From Caulobacter sp. (GTDB taxonomy: Bacteria; Pseudomonadota; Alphaproteobacteria; Caulobacterales; Caulobacteraceae), in contig JARWZW010000020.1 in the NCBI GenBank assembly GCA_029866155.1, positions 1 to 52,133 of the forward strand: a DNA stretch of 52,133 bases. Reading direction: 5' to 3'. The translations under genes and the position numbers were made by a program. The notes below the pieces were generated by a model. The model did no database searches. It was not told where the DNA came from and was given only the letters and a program-made list of their open reading frames with translations. Positions 26,050-35,474 of the stretch are shown here, piece after piece. The stretch's first letter is position 1; each line of letters begins with the position of its first letter.

Positions 26050-26955
26050 TTGTCCGAACGACCAGACAGCGAGACTGAAGAGCGACCAGGGGCCAGAAGG
26101 CCTGCGCCCCTGCCTGTAACCCGGTTTGCGCCCTCGCCCACCGGCCGGCTGCATCGGGGGCATGCCTATTCAGCCCTGATGGCCTATCGGGCGGCGCAGG
26201 AGAGCGGAGGGCGGTTTCTGCTCCGCATCGAAGACATAGACGCCACCCGTTGCCAGCCCGAGTTCGAGTCCGCCATCTTCGAAGATCTCGCCTGGCTGGG
26301 CGTGACCTGGGAAGAGCCGGTGCGTCGTCAGTCCCGCCATCGCCAGGACCATGAAGAGGCCCTCCAGCGCCTGCAGGCGGACGGCGTCCTCTATCGCTGC
26401 TTTCGAACGCGCCGGGAAATGGCGGCCCAGGCCCAATCGGCGCCCCATGCCCATGAGCAGCCTTTCTTCGGCGCGCCTCTGCCGCCCGCCGAGGAGGCGG
26501 CCCGGCTTCTGGCGGGCGAACCCTTCGCCTGGCGACTGTCCATCCAGGCCGCCCGGGAACGCCTGGGTGACTTCAGCGGCCTTGCCTTTCTCGAGACGGG
26601 CAGCGGACCACAGGGGGAAACCGGCGCCCTTCTCGCTCGGCCCGACCGGGCCGGCGACATCGTCCTGGCCCGCAAGGATGTCGGGCTCTCCTATCATCTG
26701 GCGGTGGTAGTCGATGACGCCCTGCAGGGCGTGAATCATGTCGTTCGCGGCCAGGACCTGTTCGAGGCCGTCCATGCCCAGCGGCTGCTTCAGGCGCTCC
26801 TGGGGCTTCCCACGCCCGTCTATCGCCATCACAGTCTGCTGGTGGGAGCGGACGGCAAGCGCTACGCCAAGCGGAACAAGAGCGAGACCCTGGCCGAGAT
26901 TCGCCAAAGCGGCCTTTCAGCCGCGGACCTGCGCCGAGAACTTGGATTTTTCTAG
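26050..26955 (+). CDS. gluQ: Glutamyl-Q tRNA(Asp) synthetase
   Basis: 301 residues if read from TTG 26050. Truncated GluRS-like enzyme without the anticodon domain; it adds glutamate to queuosine in tRNA(Asp). The HIGH-type motif is RFAPSPTGRLHRGHAYSAL, followed by IEDIDATRC, and the KMSKS-equivalent lysine region is GKRYAKRNKSETL. Four cysteines for zinc are not all present (VLYRCFRTR only), which is common in a subgroup. There is no ATG or GTG in frame between the tetR stop and the HIGH motif. A CTG at 26110, nine bases after AGAAGG, would give a start just before VTRFAPS and is an alternative. Confidence 0.85.
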   Translation: MSERPDSETEERPGARRPAPLPVTRFAPSPTGRLHRGHAYSALMAYRAAQESGGRFLLRIEDIDATRCQPEFESAIFEDLAWLGVTWEEPVRRQSRHRQDHEEALQRLQADGVLYRCFRTRREMAAQAQSAPHAHEQPFFGAPLPPAEEAARLLAGEPFAWRLSIQAARERLGDFSGLAFLETGSGPQGETGALLARPDRAGDIVLARKDVGLSYHLAVVVDDALQGVNHVVRGQDLFEAVHAQRLLQALLGLPTPVYRHHSLLVGADGKRYAKRNKSETLAEIRQSGLSAADLRRELGFF

Positions 26956-27855
26956 ATGAACGCCAGAACCCTGCCGCTGATCGCCCTTGTGGCAGGGGCC
27001 TGCATCATCGCCTTTGCGCCCATCCTGGTCAGGATGACCGAAGTGGGGCCAGCCGCCGGCGGCTTCTGGCGACTGGCGCTAGCCCTGCCGATGCTGGCCC
27101 CCTTCTATTTCAGGGCGGCGCGAGCGGAGGGCGCCCCCTGGCGACCGGCCCCGGCCTTGGTCCTGGCGGGAATCTTCTTCGCAGGCGACCTGGCCTTCTG
27201 GCACTACGGCATCGGCATGACCTCCGTCGCCAACGCCACGGTGCTGGCGAACCTGACACCCATCGTCGTGACCATCGTCGGCTTCCTGCTGTTCCGGGAA
27301 AAGGTCGGACCGATCTTTCTCTGCGGCATGGCCCTGGGCCTGGTCGGCGCCTGGACTATGGCCGAGGGGCGCGGTTCCGGGGCCGCGGGAAGCAATCCGC
27401 CCATGGGGGACCTGCTCTCCGCCTGCACGGCCCTCTGGTATGCGGCCTATTTCCTATGCGTACGGCGGGCCCGCTCCACATCGGGCACCGTCGCGGTCAT
27501 GTTCTGGTCCAGCCTGGTCGGCGCCCTGGGCCTCGCCCTGGTCATGGTCCTGCTGGGAGAGGACCTGCTGCCAGCCAGCCTGTCAGGCTGGGCGGCCTGC
27601 CTTGGCCTGGCGATCGTCCATGTGACCGGCCAGGGCGCGATCGCCTGGGCCCTCGGCCGCCTGCCCACTGCCACAGCCTCTGTGGTGGTTCTGGTCCAGC
27701 CGGCCGTCGCCGCCCTGCTGGGCTGGCTCATCTTCACCGAAGCCATGACGCCGCTCCAGGGTCTGGGCGCCGTCGCAGCCCTGGCCGGAGTGGCCCTGGC
27801 TCAGTGGGCCGCCGCCCGGGACCAGCGCAGGGCCGATCAGGCCCTGGCCCAATAG
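26956..27855 (+). CDS. EamA-type drug/metabolite exporter
   Basis: 299 residues with about ten hydrophobic helices in two homologous halves, as in the EamA/DMT superfamily. The first half has ANATVLANLTPIVVTIVGFLLF, the second TASVVVLVQPAVAALLGWLIF. The ATG follows the gluQ stop with no gap. Substrate unknown. Its last 19 bp overlap the convergent GNAT gene. Confidence 0.88.
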   Translation: MNARTLPLIALVAGACIIAFAPILVRMTEVGPAAGGFWRLALALPMLAPFYFRAARAEGAPWRPAPALVLAGIFFAGDLAFWHYGIGMTSVANATVLANLTPIVVTIVGFLLFREKVGPIFLCGMALGLVGAWTMAEGRGSGAAGSNPPMGDLLSACTALWYAAYFLCVRRARSTSGTVAVMFWSSLVGALGLALVMVLLGEDLLPASLSGWAACLGLAIVHVTGQGAIAWALGRLPTATASVVVLVQPAVAALLGWLIFTEAMTPLQGLGAVAALAGVALAQWAAARDQRRADQALAQ

Positions 27856-28586
27856 AGATACTGGTAGGCCGCCGAAAAGCCCAGGCCGCGATAGAGGGCG
27901 ATGGCGGCCTGGTTGCCGGCCTCGACCTGCAGATAGGCGCCCTGCGCACCGGCCCCCGCCCCCGCGACGAGCAGGGCGGAAACGATGTCGGCAGCCATGC
28001 CCTGCCTTCGGTGGCTCGCCAGGGTCCGCATGCCGAACAGCCCGACATGGCCTCCGTGGGCGCAGGCGGCGCCGATGGCGACAGGCTGGCCCGCCGCGTC
28101 GATCCGGGCGAAGAAGCGCGGCTCCGGGATACGCCGGAAGGCCGCCATCCGTTCTGCAGCATCGGCGGGGTCGCCCTGGACGCCCAGAAAGACTGCTTCG
28201 AAGGCGGCCTCGGCGGTTCGGTTCACGACCACCCGTCCCGGCGACAGGCCCTTCGGAGCCGGACCTGTCATCACCAGGGTCGGGGTCCGGGGCTGGTATC
28301 CCCTGCTGCGGAGGATATCCGCCAGAGCCACATCCTGATCCAGAAGCTTGAAGAGCGGCGGCAGGCCGCGTCGCCGATACCAGAGCTCGACCCGGTCCAC
28401 CGCGGCGGCCAGGGGCAGGCCGGCCGGAAGATCGCCGAGGGGCCAGCAGGCGTTCAGCCGCCCGGAAAAGCCATCGGCGGCATTGAGGATCCAGCCCCCC
28501 AGCTGCTCCCGAACCTCCGCCGGCCAGGCATTGTCGGCGATGCGCTCCAGGGCCTGGACCGAGGCAGGATCCATCCCGGTCGTCAC
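27837..28586 (-). CDS. GNAT-family N-acetyltransferase
   Basis: 249 residues. The C-terminal half holds the GNAT fold: RTLASHRRQGMAADIVSALL is motif A with the acetyl-CoA-binding R-Q-G-M-A turn, and QVEAGNQAAIALYRGLGFS is motif B. The N-terminal 110 residues are less conserved and probably a degenerate GNAT half. The start overlaps the tlpA stop by four bases. Substrate unknown. Confidence 0.87.
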   Translation of the reverse strand: MTTGMDPASVQALERIADNAWPAEVREQLGGWILNAADGFSGRLNACWPLGDLPAGLPLAAAVDRVELWYRRRGLPPLFKLLDQDVALADILRSRGYQPRTPTLVMTGPAPKGLSPGRVVVNRTAEAAFEAVFLGVQGDPADAAERMAAFRRIPEPRFFARIDAAGQPVAIGAACAHGGHVGLFGMRTLASHRRQGMAADIVSALLVAGAGAGAQGAYLQVEAGNQAAIALYRGLGFSAAYQYLYWARA

Positions 28587-29197
28587 TCGGCCATCAGGGT
28601 TCGGACCAGTTCTGCCGCCTCTGCACTGGCCCAGTCGGCATCGCCGGACAGCCTCGCCCGCTCGACGCCCGACTTGTCATAAACAATCGTGGTGGGCAGG
28701 CCCATGGCCGCAGGCTCGATCACGAAGGGCATGGCCCCGGACGGGTCACGATAGTATTTCAGGGGCCTGTTGCGGGCGATGAAAGCCCGGGCGTCCAGGT
28801 CCTTGTCGTCCTTGTCGATGCTGATCGCCACCACGGCAACCTTCTGTCCCTCATAGGTGGCGGCCAGCCGCGACAGGGTGGGCATCTCCACCTTGCAGGG
28901 CGCGCACCAGGTCGCCCAGAAATTGACGACCACGACCCGCCCCTTGAAATCAGCCAGGGTAACGGCCTTGCCGTCGCCATCCTGGAACCCGGCCGTGGGG
29001 GTCGGCGGCGGCGTCTTTGGTATTTCGAGCTTGGCCAGGGCGCCCTTGCGCAGGTCATTCAGATTGACGGCGCCAGACGGTTTGATGACCGCAGCGGCAA
29101 TGACATATAGAACCCCCGCCACGCCGATCAGGAAGGCGGCGATGATCGCCCGCCTCAGCCAATCTGGCCGCTCGCCGACCCTGGAAACCTGGTTCAT
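28583..29197 (-). CDS. TlpA-type membrane-anchored thioredoxin
   Basis: 204 residues. One N-terminal membrane anchor (about 16-38), then a periplasmic thioredoxin fold with active site W97-C-A-P-C101 in [19 protein letters not shown] and the cis-proline region [10 protein letters not shown]. It acts as a thiol reductant in the periplasm, for example in cytochrome c assembly. It is divergent from argH, the classic alphaproteobacterial layout, with the two start codons touching (CATATG). Confidence 0.92.
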   Translation of the reverse strand: MNQVSRVGERPDWLRRAIIAAFLIGVAGVLYVIAAAVIKPSGAVNLNDLRKGALAKLEIPKTPPPTPTAGFQDGDGKAVTLADFKGRVVVVNFWATWCAPCKVEMPTLSRLAATYEGQKVAVVAISIDKDDKDLDARAFIARNRPLKYYRDPSGAMPFVIEPAAMGLPTTIVYDKSGVERARLSGDADWASAEAAELVRTLMAE

Positions 29198-30634
29198 ATG
29201 ACTGACGACTCCTCAAACAACACGGGCCCGACCGGGACGCCATCCCGGGGCCCCGCCCAGGGTCAGGAAATGTGGGGCGGGCGTTTCAGCGCCAGACCGG
29301 CCGATCTGATGCAGGCGATCAATGTCTCCATCGGGTTCGATCGCCGCTTGGCCGCCCAGGACCTGGCAGGCTCCCGGGCCCATGCGGCCATGCTCGCCAG
29401 CATCGGAGCCATATCTAGCGACGACGAAGCGCAAATCCAGCACGGACTTTCGCTGATCGAGGCCGAGATGGCCGAGGGGGCCTTTCCCTATCGGGACTCC
29501 TTCGAGGACATCCACATGAATGTGGAGGCCCGGCTGAGCGAACTGATCGGCGAGCCCTCGGGCCGACTTCATACCGCCCGGTCCCGCAACGACCAGGTCG
29601 CTCTGGATTTTCGCCTCTGGGTGCGGGACGCCTGTGACCGGACCATCGCCCAGCTGAAGGCCCTGCAATCCGCGCTTCTGACCAAGGCCCAGGCCCATGC
29701 CGAAACCCTGATGCCGGGCTTTACCCACCTCCAGCCGGCTCAGCCCGTGACCTTCGGCCACCATCTGATGGCCTATGTCGAGATGTTCGGGCGCGACGCC
29801 TCGCGCTTTGCCGACGCCCGGGCCCGGATGAACGAAAGTCCGCTGGGCGCGGCCGCCCTGGCCGGATCCCCGTTCCCGATCGACCGGGAGATGACCGCCA
29901 GAACGCTTGGCTTCGACCGCCCGACCGCCAACAGTCTCGACAGCGTTTCCGCGCGGGACTTCGCCCTGGAAGCCCTGTCCGCAGCCACCATCTGTTCGAC
30001 GCATCTTTCGCGGTTGGCCGAAGAGATCGTCATCTGGGTGACGCCGCAATTCGGGTTCATCAGACTGTCGGACGCCTTCACCACCGGCTCGTCCATCATG
30101 CCCCAGAAGAAAAACCCCGACGCTGCGGAACTGGTCCGCGCCAAGGTCGGACGCATCCTGGGGGCCCTGACCAGCCTGACCGTCGTCATGAAGGGCCTGC
30201 CTCTGGCTTATTCCAAGGACATGCAGGAGGACAAGGTCCCGACCTTCGAGGCCTTCGACTCCCTGGAACTGGCCCTTCTGGCCATGGCCGGCATGGTGCA
30301 GGACCTGGAGCCCGATACCGAACGTATGGCCCTGGCCGCCGGCTCCGGCTTTTCGACCGCCACCGATTTCGCCGACTGGCTGGTCCGCGAGCTGGGCCTG
30401 CCGTTCCGCCAGGCCCATCACCTGACCGGCGCTGCGGTCAAACAGGCAGAGACTCTCGGTGTCGATCTGGCGGAATTGAGCCTGGATCAGCTGAAGGCGC
30501 TGGACCCGAGGATCACCGACGGGGTCTATACTGTTCTGACCCCCGCCGCCTCCGTCGCCAGTCGCCGGAGCTATGGCGGAACCGCCCCGGATCAGGTGCG
30601 CGCCCAGATCGCGCGCTGGAAAGAGAGTCTCTGA
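29198..30634 (+). CDS. argH: Argininosuccinate lyase
   Basis: 478 residues. Last step of arginine synthesis. The fumarase/ASL signature [18 protein letters not shown] is intact, with [17 protein letters not shown] and [16 protein letters not shown] earlier. The N-terminus before MWGGRFS is 24 residues of low-complexity Ser/Thr/Gly/Pro; ATG 29270 is a possible later start but its AGGA lies too close. Confidence 0.96.
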   Translation: MTDDSSNNTGPTGTPSRGPAQGQEMWGGRFSARPADLMQAINVSIGFDRRLAAQDLAGSRAHAAMLASIGAISSDDEAQIQHGLSLIEAEMAEGAFPYRDSFEDIHMNVEARLSELIGEPSGRLHTARSRNDQVALDFRLWVRDACDRTIAQLKALQSALLTKAQAHAETLMPGFTHLQPAQPVTFGHHLMAYVEMFGRDASRFADARARMNESPLGAAALAGSPFPIDREMTARTLGFDRPTANSLDSVSARDFALEALSAATICSTHLSRLAEEIVIWVTPQFGFIRLSDAFTTGSSIMPQKKNPDAAELVRAKVGRILGALTSLTVVMKGLPLAYSKDMQEDKVPTFEAFDSLELALLAMAGMVQDLEPDTERMALAAGSGFSTATDFADWLVRELGLPFRQAHHLTGAAVKQAETLGVDLAELSLDQLKALDPRITDGVYTVLTPAASVASRRSYGGTAPDQVRAQIARWKESL

Positions 30635-30945
30635 TGTCACTTCGCGCCCCCCTGCTGGCCCTGATTCTGTTGACCATTCCGGCCCTGTCGGCTTGCGGCC
30701 GGATGGGCGAACTTGAACGTCCCGGCCCGCTCTGGGGTCCCGAGGACCGCGCCAGGGAGGAAGCAGCCCAGCGAGCGGCCTCCGCCGCCGCCAACAGACC
30801 CTCCAAGCCTGGTTCCGATGAAGAAGTCCGTGACCCGGCCACCAGCAGCGCCACAATCCGCCAGCAGCCCATCGGCGGCTCGCCCTCCGATCCGCTCGGC
30901 GGTCCTTCGGCCCAGGGCATGCCCAACTCGGGACCCCAGCACTAA
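30634..30945 (+). CDS. lptM: LptM-like lipoprotein
   Basis: 103 residues. Lipobox LSAC with C21 as the lipidated cysteine, followed by GRMGELERPGPLWGP, which resembles the conserved start of the YifL/LptM group. In E. coli LptM helps assemble the LptD-LptE translocon. The remainder is a disordered tail rich in Ala, Ser, Pro and Gln, longer than in E. coli. It overlaps the argH stop by one base and is immediately followed by lysA, an arrangement found in many alphaproteobacteria. Confidence 0.8.
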   Translation: MSLRAPLLALILLTIPALSACGRMGELERPGPLWGPEDRAREEAAQRAASAAANRPSKPGSDEEVRDPATSSATIRQQPIGGSPSDPLGGPSAQGMPNSGPQH

Positions 30946-32217
30946 GTGAATCACTTCGAGAGCCAGGACGGGCAGCTCTGCTGCGAGGCCGTTCCCCTTG
31001 CACAGATCGCCGAGGCCGTCGGAACCCCGGTCTACGTCTATAGCCAGGCGACACTTGAGCGGCACTTCACGGTGTTTCGCGACGCCCTGCAAAGCCATCC
31101 CGCCCTGGGCGAGCCCCTGATCGCCTATGCGGTCAAGGCCAACAGCAATGTCTCGGTGCTGAAGGTTCTGGGCGGCCTTGGGGCCGGGGCCGACACGGTT
31201 TCGGAAGGCGAGATCCGCCGCGCACTCGCCGCCGGCATTCCGCCCTCGCGCATTGTCTTTTCCGGGGTCGGCAAGACCCGGGCCGAAATCACCTTCGCCC
31301 TCCAGACTGGCGTGTCCGAGATCAATGTCGAGTCCAGGCCCGAGCTGGACCTTGTAGCCGAGGTCGCCGCCTCTCTGGGAGCGTCCGCCCCCGTGGTGTT
31401 CCGGGTCAATCCGGATGTCGAGGCGGGCGGCCACGCCAAGATCTCGACCGGCAAGGCCGAGAACAAGTTTGGCGTCTCCTTCGCCGAGGCCCGGCGGCTC
31501 TATGCGGAAGCCAGCGTCAATCCCTGGCTGACGCCCCTGGGCGTCGCCTGTCATATCGGCAGCCAGATCACCGACCTGGCTCCCTTCGAGGCGGCCTTTC
31601 GGCGCATGCGCAGCCTGGTCGAGGATCTCCGGTCCGACGGACTGGCGGTGGAGCGGCTGGATCTCGGAGGCGGCCTGGGCGTGCCCTATTTCAACCAGCC
31701 GACGCCGCCGACCCCGGAAGACTATGCGGCCATGGTGGCCCGGGTGGTCGAAGGTCTGGATGTCCGGCTGGCCTTCGAGCCCGGTCGGATGATCAGCGCC
31801 AATGCCGGGGTCCTGGTTTCCAGGATCATCCATCGCAATGATCGGCCGGAGGGTCGGCGGTTCCTGGTGCTGGACGCCGCCATGAACGACCTGATCCGCC
31901 CGGCCATGTATGAAGCCTTCCATGACATCCGGCCGGTGGCGGACTCATCGGGCGAAGCCCTGGCCTTTGATGTTGTGGGCCCGGTCTGCGAGACCGGCGA
32001 CACCTTCACCCGCGACCGGCTGCTGCCGCCCATGCAGGGCGGCGACCTGGTCGCCTTCATGTCAGCCGGCGCCTATGGCGCGGCCATGTCCAGCGAATAC
32101 AATAGCCGCCCCCTGGTTCCCGAGGTGTTGGTCAGCGGCGACCGCTTCGCCGTCATACGGCGCCGACCGACCTATGAAGAGATGCTGGCGGACGAAAGCC
32201 TCGCTGCCTGGCTGTAG
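30946..32217 (+). CDS. lysA: Diaminopimelate decarboxylase
   Basis: 423 residues, GTG start directly after the lptM stop. PLP-dependent last step of lysine synthesis. The PLP lysine is K64 in AYAVKANSN; HIGSQITDLAPF and GGGLGVPY follow, and C-terminal GAYGAAMSSEYNSRP supplies substrate residues. Its TAG stop is the first three bases of a palindromic element. Confidence 0.96.
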   Translation: MNHFESQDGQLCCEAVPLAQIAEAVGTPVYVYSQATLERHFTVFRDALQSHPALGEPLIAYAVKANSNVSVLKVLGGLGAGADTVSEGEIRRALAAGIPPSRIVFSGVGKTRAEITFALQTGVSEINVESRPELDLVAEVAASLGASAPVVFRVNPDVEAGGHAKISTGKAENKFGVSFAEARRLYAEASVNPWLTPLGVACHIGSQITDLAPFEAAFRRMRSLVEDLRSDGLAVERLDLGGGLGVPYFNQPTPPTPEDYAAMVARVVEGLDVRLAFEPGRMISANAGVLVSRIIHRNDRPEGRRFLVLDAAMNDLIRPAMYEAFHDIRPVADSSGEALAFDVVGPVCETGDTFTRDRLLPPMQGGDLVAFMSAGAYGAAMSSEYNSRPLVPEVLVSGDRFAVIRRRPTYEEMLADESLAAWL

Positions 32218-32266
32218 AGCATGTTCCGATAAGTGTGATGCGGTTATCGGATCGAAACATGCTCTA
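32215..32266. repeat. Palindromic repeat element 1
   Basis: Outer arms TAGAGCATGTT/AACATGCTCTA (11 bp) and inner arms CCGATAA/TTATCGG around an 11-base loop, with a small bulge. The layout and bases resemble a dispersed palindrome abundant in alphaproteobacteria (GAGCATG...CATGCTC type, from memory). It supplies the lysA stop codon and may serve as a terminator. Confidence 0.75.
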
Positions 32267-32278
32267 ACACTTTGAATC

Positions 32279-32329
32279 AGAGCCTGTTTTTCCGTTGTGA
32301 TCGGTTCGCTCATAACGGAACAGGCTCTA
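32279..32329. repeat. Palindromic repeat element 2
   Basis: Arms AGAGCCTGTT/AACAGGCTCT with inner TCCGTT/AACGGA, a second and different palindrome 12 bp from the first. It supplies the TAG stop of the convergent enoyl-CoA hydratase gene. Together the two hairpins separate convergent transcripts. Confidence 0.7.
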
Positions 32330-33175
32330 GGCTTCATCCCACCAGGGATACTGGGGCGGCATGTCGGTCGAGACCCTGCCCGGGAAATGCGGCCTGCGCT
32401 TCTCGAGGAAGGCGGCGACGCCTTCCCGCACATCCTCCGAACTGCCCAGCGACAGATTGGCCGGTCCATCCACGCTGAGCACCGCAAGGGGATCGGGCTC
32501 TCCGGCGAACCGCCAGAGCATTTGTCGGGTCAGGGCGATGGAAACGGGCGCAGTTTCCTCGGCGATCTCGCGAGCAATCTCCTCGGCCCGGGGCAGCAGG
32601 TCTTCCGGCGCCAGAACCTCGCTGACCAGGCCGCCGCGCAACGCCTCTTCGGCCCCGAACACCTTGCCCGAGTAACACCAGCGCAGGGCCTGGGGCAGGC
32701 CGACCAGCCGTGGCAGGAACCAGGCCGCGCCCGCTTCCGGGACCAGGCCGCGCCTTGCGAAGACGAAGCCGATCTTGGCGCTGGTGGAGGCCAGGCGGAT
32801 ATCCATGGGCAGGGTCATGGTCACCCCGACCCCCACCGCCCCGCCATTGATGGCGGCGATGGACGGCTTGCGACAGCTGAAGATGGCGCCGACAAACCCG
32901 CCTCGTGGCTGCTCGGCCCTGGACTCGCCGAACAGGTTGGCGGCGTCCCCGCCGAAACTTTCAGCCCCGGCAGCCATGTCTGCGCCGGCGCAGAAGCCCC
33001 GGCCGGCCCCGGTGACGATGATGGCCCGCACCGCGTCGTCAGCATCGGCCGAGACAAAGGCGTGACCAAGTTCCTCGCCCATCCGGGCCGTATAGGCATT
33101 CAGCCGGTCCGGCCTGTTGAGGGTCAGGGTGAGGACCCCGTGCTCAAGGGTGGTCTGGATCTGCTCATAGGCCAT
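32327..33175 (-). CDS. Enoyl-CoA hydratase/isomerase family protein
   Basis: 282 residues from ATG 33175, preceded by GGGAGA. Crotonase fold: oxyanion hole in RGFCAGADMAAGAE and INGGAVGVGVTMTLPMD, then ARRGLVPEAGAAWFLPRLVG with the glutamate used by hydratases (PEAG). It probably acts on a fatty or branched acyl-CoA. Specificity cannot be told. It is monocistronic, as hpt ends 105 bp upstream. Confidence 0.9.
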   Translation of the reverse strand: MAYEQIQTTLEHGVLTLTLNRPDRLNAYTARMGEELGHAFVSADADDAVRAIIVTGAGRGFCAGADMAAGAESFGGDAANLFGESRAEQPRGGFVGAIFSCRKPSIAAINGGAVGVGVTMTLPMDIRLASTSAKIGFVFARRGLVPEAGAAWFLPRLVGLPQALRWCYSGKVFGAEEALRGGLVSEVLAPEDLLPRAEEIAREIAEETAPVSIALTRQMLWRFAGEPDPLAVLSVDGPANLSLGSSEDVREGVAAFLEKRRPHFPGRVSTDMPPQYPWWDEA

Positions 33176-33280
33176 GACGTTGTCTCCCGGAGCCGGTCTG
33201 GCGCCAGCATCGAGCCAGCCTGACCTTGGGATGAGACCGCCGCAAGTATGACGTAGCGGCATGAAGGCCGGCTTTGAAGC

Positions 33281-33814
33281 TCAGTCCGCCGCGCCCACAT
33301 AGGGCAGGCCGCGCAGCTCTCCGGCGGCGTCCATGCCATAACCGACCAGGAAACGGGCCGGGGCCTCCCAGGCGACAAAGTCAGGCTCGATGGCCCGTTT
33401 CTCAGGCCAGGGCTTGCGAGCGAATACCGCCGTCAAAACCTCCCGGGCGCCCGCGTCCCGCACCAGTCTTGCGGCCTCGCTCAGCGATAGGCCGGTATCA
33501 AAAACATCGTCCAGGATCAGCGCCTGACGGCCCACCAGGGGGCGCTGCAGATCGGCCCGCACTTCGCACCGGCCGTAGCTCAAGCGCTCGTCGCGGTACG
33601 AGGACAGCCAGAGGGCGTCGAACCGAAGCTGTCGACCATGACGGCTCAGGGCCCGGGTGAGGTCCGCCGCAAACCAGATGCCGCCGGTCAGCAGACAGAC
33701 GGCCACCGCCCCGTCCTCCAGCCTGGGGGCCATCTGGCGGGCCAGACCATCCACCGCCTCGGCGATCTGGGCCTCGCTCACAAGCACTTCGTGGCTGCCG
33801 GCGGTCCGGCTCAA
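33281..33814 (-). CDS. hpt: Hypoxanthine/guanine phosphoribosyltransferase
   Basis: 177 residues. Purine salvage. The PRPP-binding motif is ALILDDVFDTGLSLSEA and the early SSYRDERLSYG segment corresponds to the flexible loop. It starts inside the end of the zinc-ribbon gene (four-base overlap). Assignment to hypoxanthine rather than another purine is by overall resemblance. Confidence 0.88.
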   Translation of the reverse strand: MSRTAGSHEVLVSEAQIAEAVDGLARQMAPRLEDGAVAVCLLTGGIWFAADLTRALSRHGRQLRFDALWLSSYRDERLSYGRCEVRADLQRPLVGRQALILDDVFDTGLSLSEAARLVRDAGAREVLTAVFARKPWPEKRAIEPDFVAWEAPARFLVGYGMDAAGELRGLPYVGAAD

Positions 33815-34686
33815 TGGTGGGCCTCGGCCGCCGGGTGGTGGGCTTCCGCACCCTGCTCCGGCACGGCGGTGGCCTCGGGAATCTCGTCATGGGCCGGGGG
33901 GGTCGGTTCGGTTGTCCCCCGCAGGGAAACCGACTTGGCCTTCGGGGCCTTGGCGGCGGCCGGCTTTTCTCCAACGACGCCCTTGTCGGTGACAAAGGCG
34001 ACCTCGACCACGGCCGCCGTGCGCGGCGGATCCAGCAGGACCACGGCGAAATGCCGGGTCTCGCCGGCTGGCACCCGGGGATCGGAGGCCTGGGCGATCT
34101 TGGCCATGACCCGCTTATCCTGTTTGTTGACCAGACTGATCTGCAGCGGCGGCGCCGTCACGGTCTCGGAACGGATGTTGCGGATCACTCCGGATACCGA
34201 CAGGGCGGCATGGCCATCCTGCAGGGCCGGCTCAGCCCTGATGTCCTCGATCTGCAAACCGATGCGGTTGACTGGAAACCCGACCGCCGCAAAGGCCGCC
34301 GCAGAACGGGGCCAGAGTTTCACGACGTCCTCGCGAAGCACAAATCCGCCGCCAAGCAGCACCAGCAGGAAGGCCGTCATGCCGGCCCAGACAATGCCGG
34401 TGGTCGCGGCTTCCCTGACGCGACGCTCCGTCTGGGCCTTGGCCCGGAACACCTTTGGCAGTTCCTCGCCCGGCAGGGCGTCCAGCGGCTTGGGCTCGAG
34501 GCTGAGCGGAGCCGGCTCGACAGCGACAGCCCCTTCCTCACCAGTTGAAGTCAGCTCCAGAACCGGCTCAGCATGGGCTGTCCACCGGGTCTTGCAGGCT
34601 GCGCACTTGACAGTACGGCCAGACGCGCCGACCTGATCGTCGCCGACGAAATACCGGGTGGCGCACTCAGGACAGGTCAGTATCAT
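33811..34686 (-). CDS. Zinc-ribbon (MJ0042) and DUF3426 membrane protein
   Basis: 291 residues. The first 36 residues form a zinc ribbon with CPEC and CAAC pairs (MILTCPECATRYFVG, TVKCAACKTRW). An acidic linker precedes one membrane span (about 97-118), then a DUF3426 domain (GVIRNIRSETVTAPPLQISL) and a His/Ala/Pro-rich tail ending HHPAAEAHH. Function unknown. It is divergent from ftsE with 56 bp between start codons, an arrangement that recurs in Caulobacterales. Confidence 0.87.
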   Translation of the reverse strand: MILTCPECATRYFVGDDQVGASGRTVKCAACKTRWTAHAEPVLELTSTGEEGAVAVEPAPLSLEPKPLDALPGEELPKVFRAKAQTERRVREAATTGIVWAGMTAFLLVLLGGGFVLREDVVKLWPRSAAAFAAVGFPVNRIGLQIEDIRAEPALQDGHAALSVSGVIRNIRSETVTAPPLQISLVNKQDKRVMAKIAQASDPRVPAGETRHFAVVLLDPPRTAAVVEVAFVTDKGVVGEKPAAAKAPKAKSVSLRGTTEPTPPAHDEIPEATAVPEQGAEAHHPAAEAHH

Positions 34687-34742
34687 GGCCGGCGAATCGG
34701 ACGCTCCCGCAACCTCCTACGAGGTCGCCGATTTCGGCTCTC

Positions 34743-35474
34743 ATGTCCAGAAACCCTGACGTCTTATCGGCTGATATCGCCTCCGGACCCGCATTACGCT
34801 TCGAAGGCGTGGGTATGCGTTATGGCCGTGCGCCCGAAATCCTGAAGGATCTCACCTTCGATCTGGCGCCGGGATCCTTCCATTTCCTGACGGGCGCCTC
34901 GGGGGCCGGCAAGTCCAGCCTGCTCAAGCTGATCTATCTGGCTGAACATCCCTCGCGCGGGCGGATCGAGATGTTCGGCCGGGACGTCGAGACCATCTCC
35001 GGCCAGGATCGTCCTCATCTGCGTCGACGGGTCGGGGTGGTTTTCCAGGAATTCCGGTTGCTTGACCATCTTTCCGCCTTCGACAACTGCGCCCTGCCCC
35101 TTCGGATCGCCGGCCGTCGTCCATCGGAGTATCGCGAGGATGTCGCCGAACTGCTGGGCTGGGTCGGCTTGAGAAGTCGCATGCACGCCCTGCCGGCCAC
35201 CCTGTCCGGCGGCGAGAAGCAACGTCTCGCCATCGCCCGGGCGGTTGTGGCGAGACCGGATATCCTGCTGGCAGACGAGCCGACCGGCAATGTCGACCAC
35301 GGTCACGCCATCCGCATCCTGAAACTGTTCGTGGAACTGAACCGGCTGGGCACCACGGTCCTGATCGCCACCCATGATGAAGACCTTGTCGCCCGCAGCG
35401 GCCAGCCGGTGCTGCATCTCGAGGGCGGCAGAATGATCCGCTACGGTCGATCCGGATCGGAGACCGACCTGTGA
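34743..35474 (+). CDS. ftsE: Cell division ATP-binding protein FtsE
   Basis: 243 residues. ABC ATPase: Walker A GASGAGKSS, signature LSGGEKQRLAIARA and Walker B ILLADEPTGNVD are all intact. With FtsX it controls peptidoglycan hydrolases at the division site. The start is followed by about 15 residues of non-conserved leader. The stop overlaps the ftsX start by four bases. Confidence 0.94.
   Translation: MSRNPDVLSADIASGPALRFEGVGMRYGRAPEILKDLTFDLAPGSFHFLTGASGAGKSSLLKLIYLAEHPSRGRIEMFGRDVETISGQDRPHLRRRVGVVFQEFRLLDHLSAFDNCALPLRIAGRRPSEYREDVAELLGWVGLRSRMHALPATLSGGEKQRLAIARAVVARPDILLADEPTGNVDHGHAIRILKLFVELNRLGTTVLIATHDEDLVARSGQPVLHLEGGRMIRYGRSGSETDL

Noticed and set aside
29213..31054. A 613-codon frame antisense to argH and lptM
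   Set aside because: ArgH is certain on the plus strand and the antisense product has no recognisable domain.
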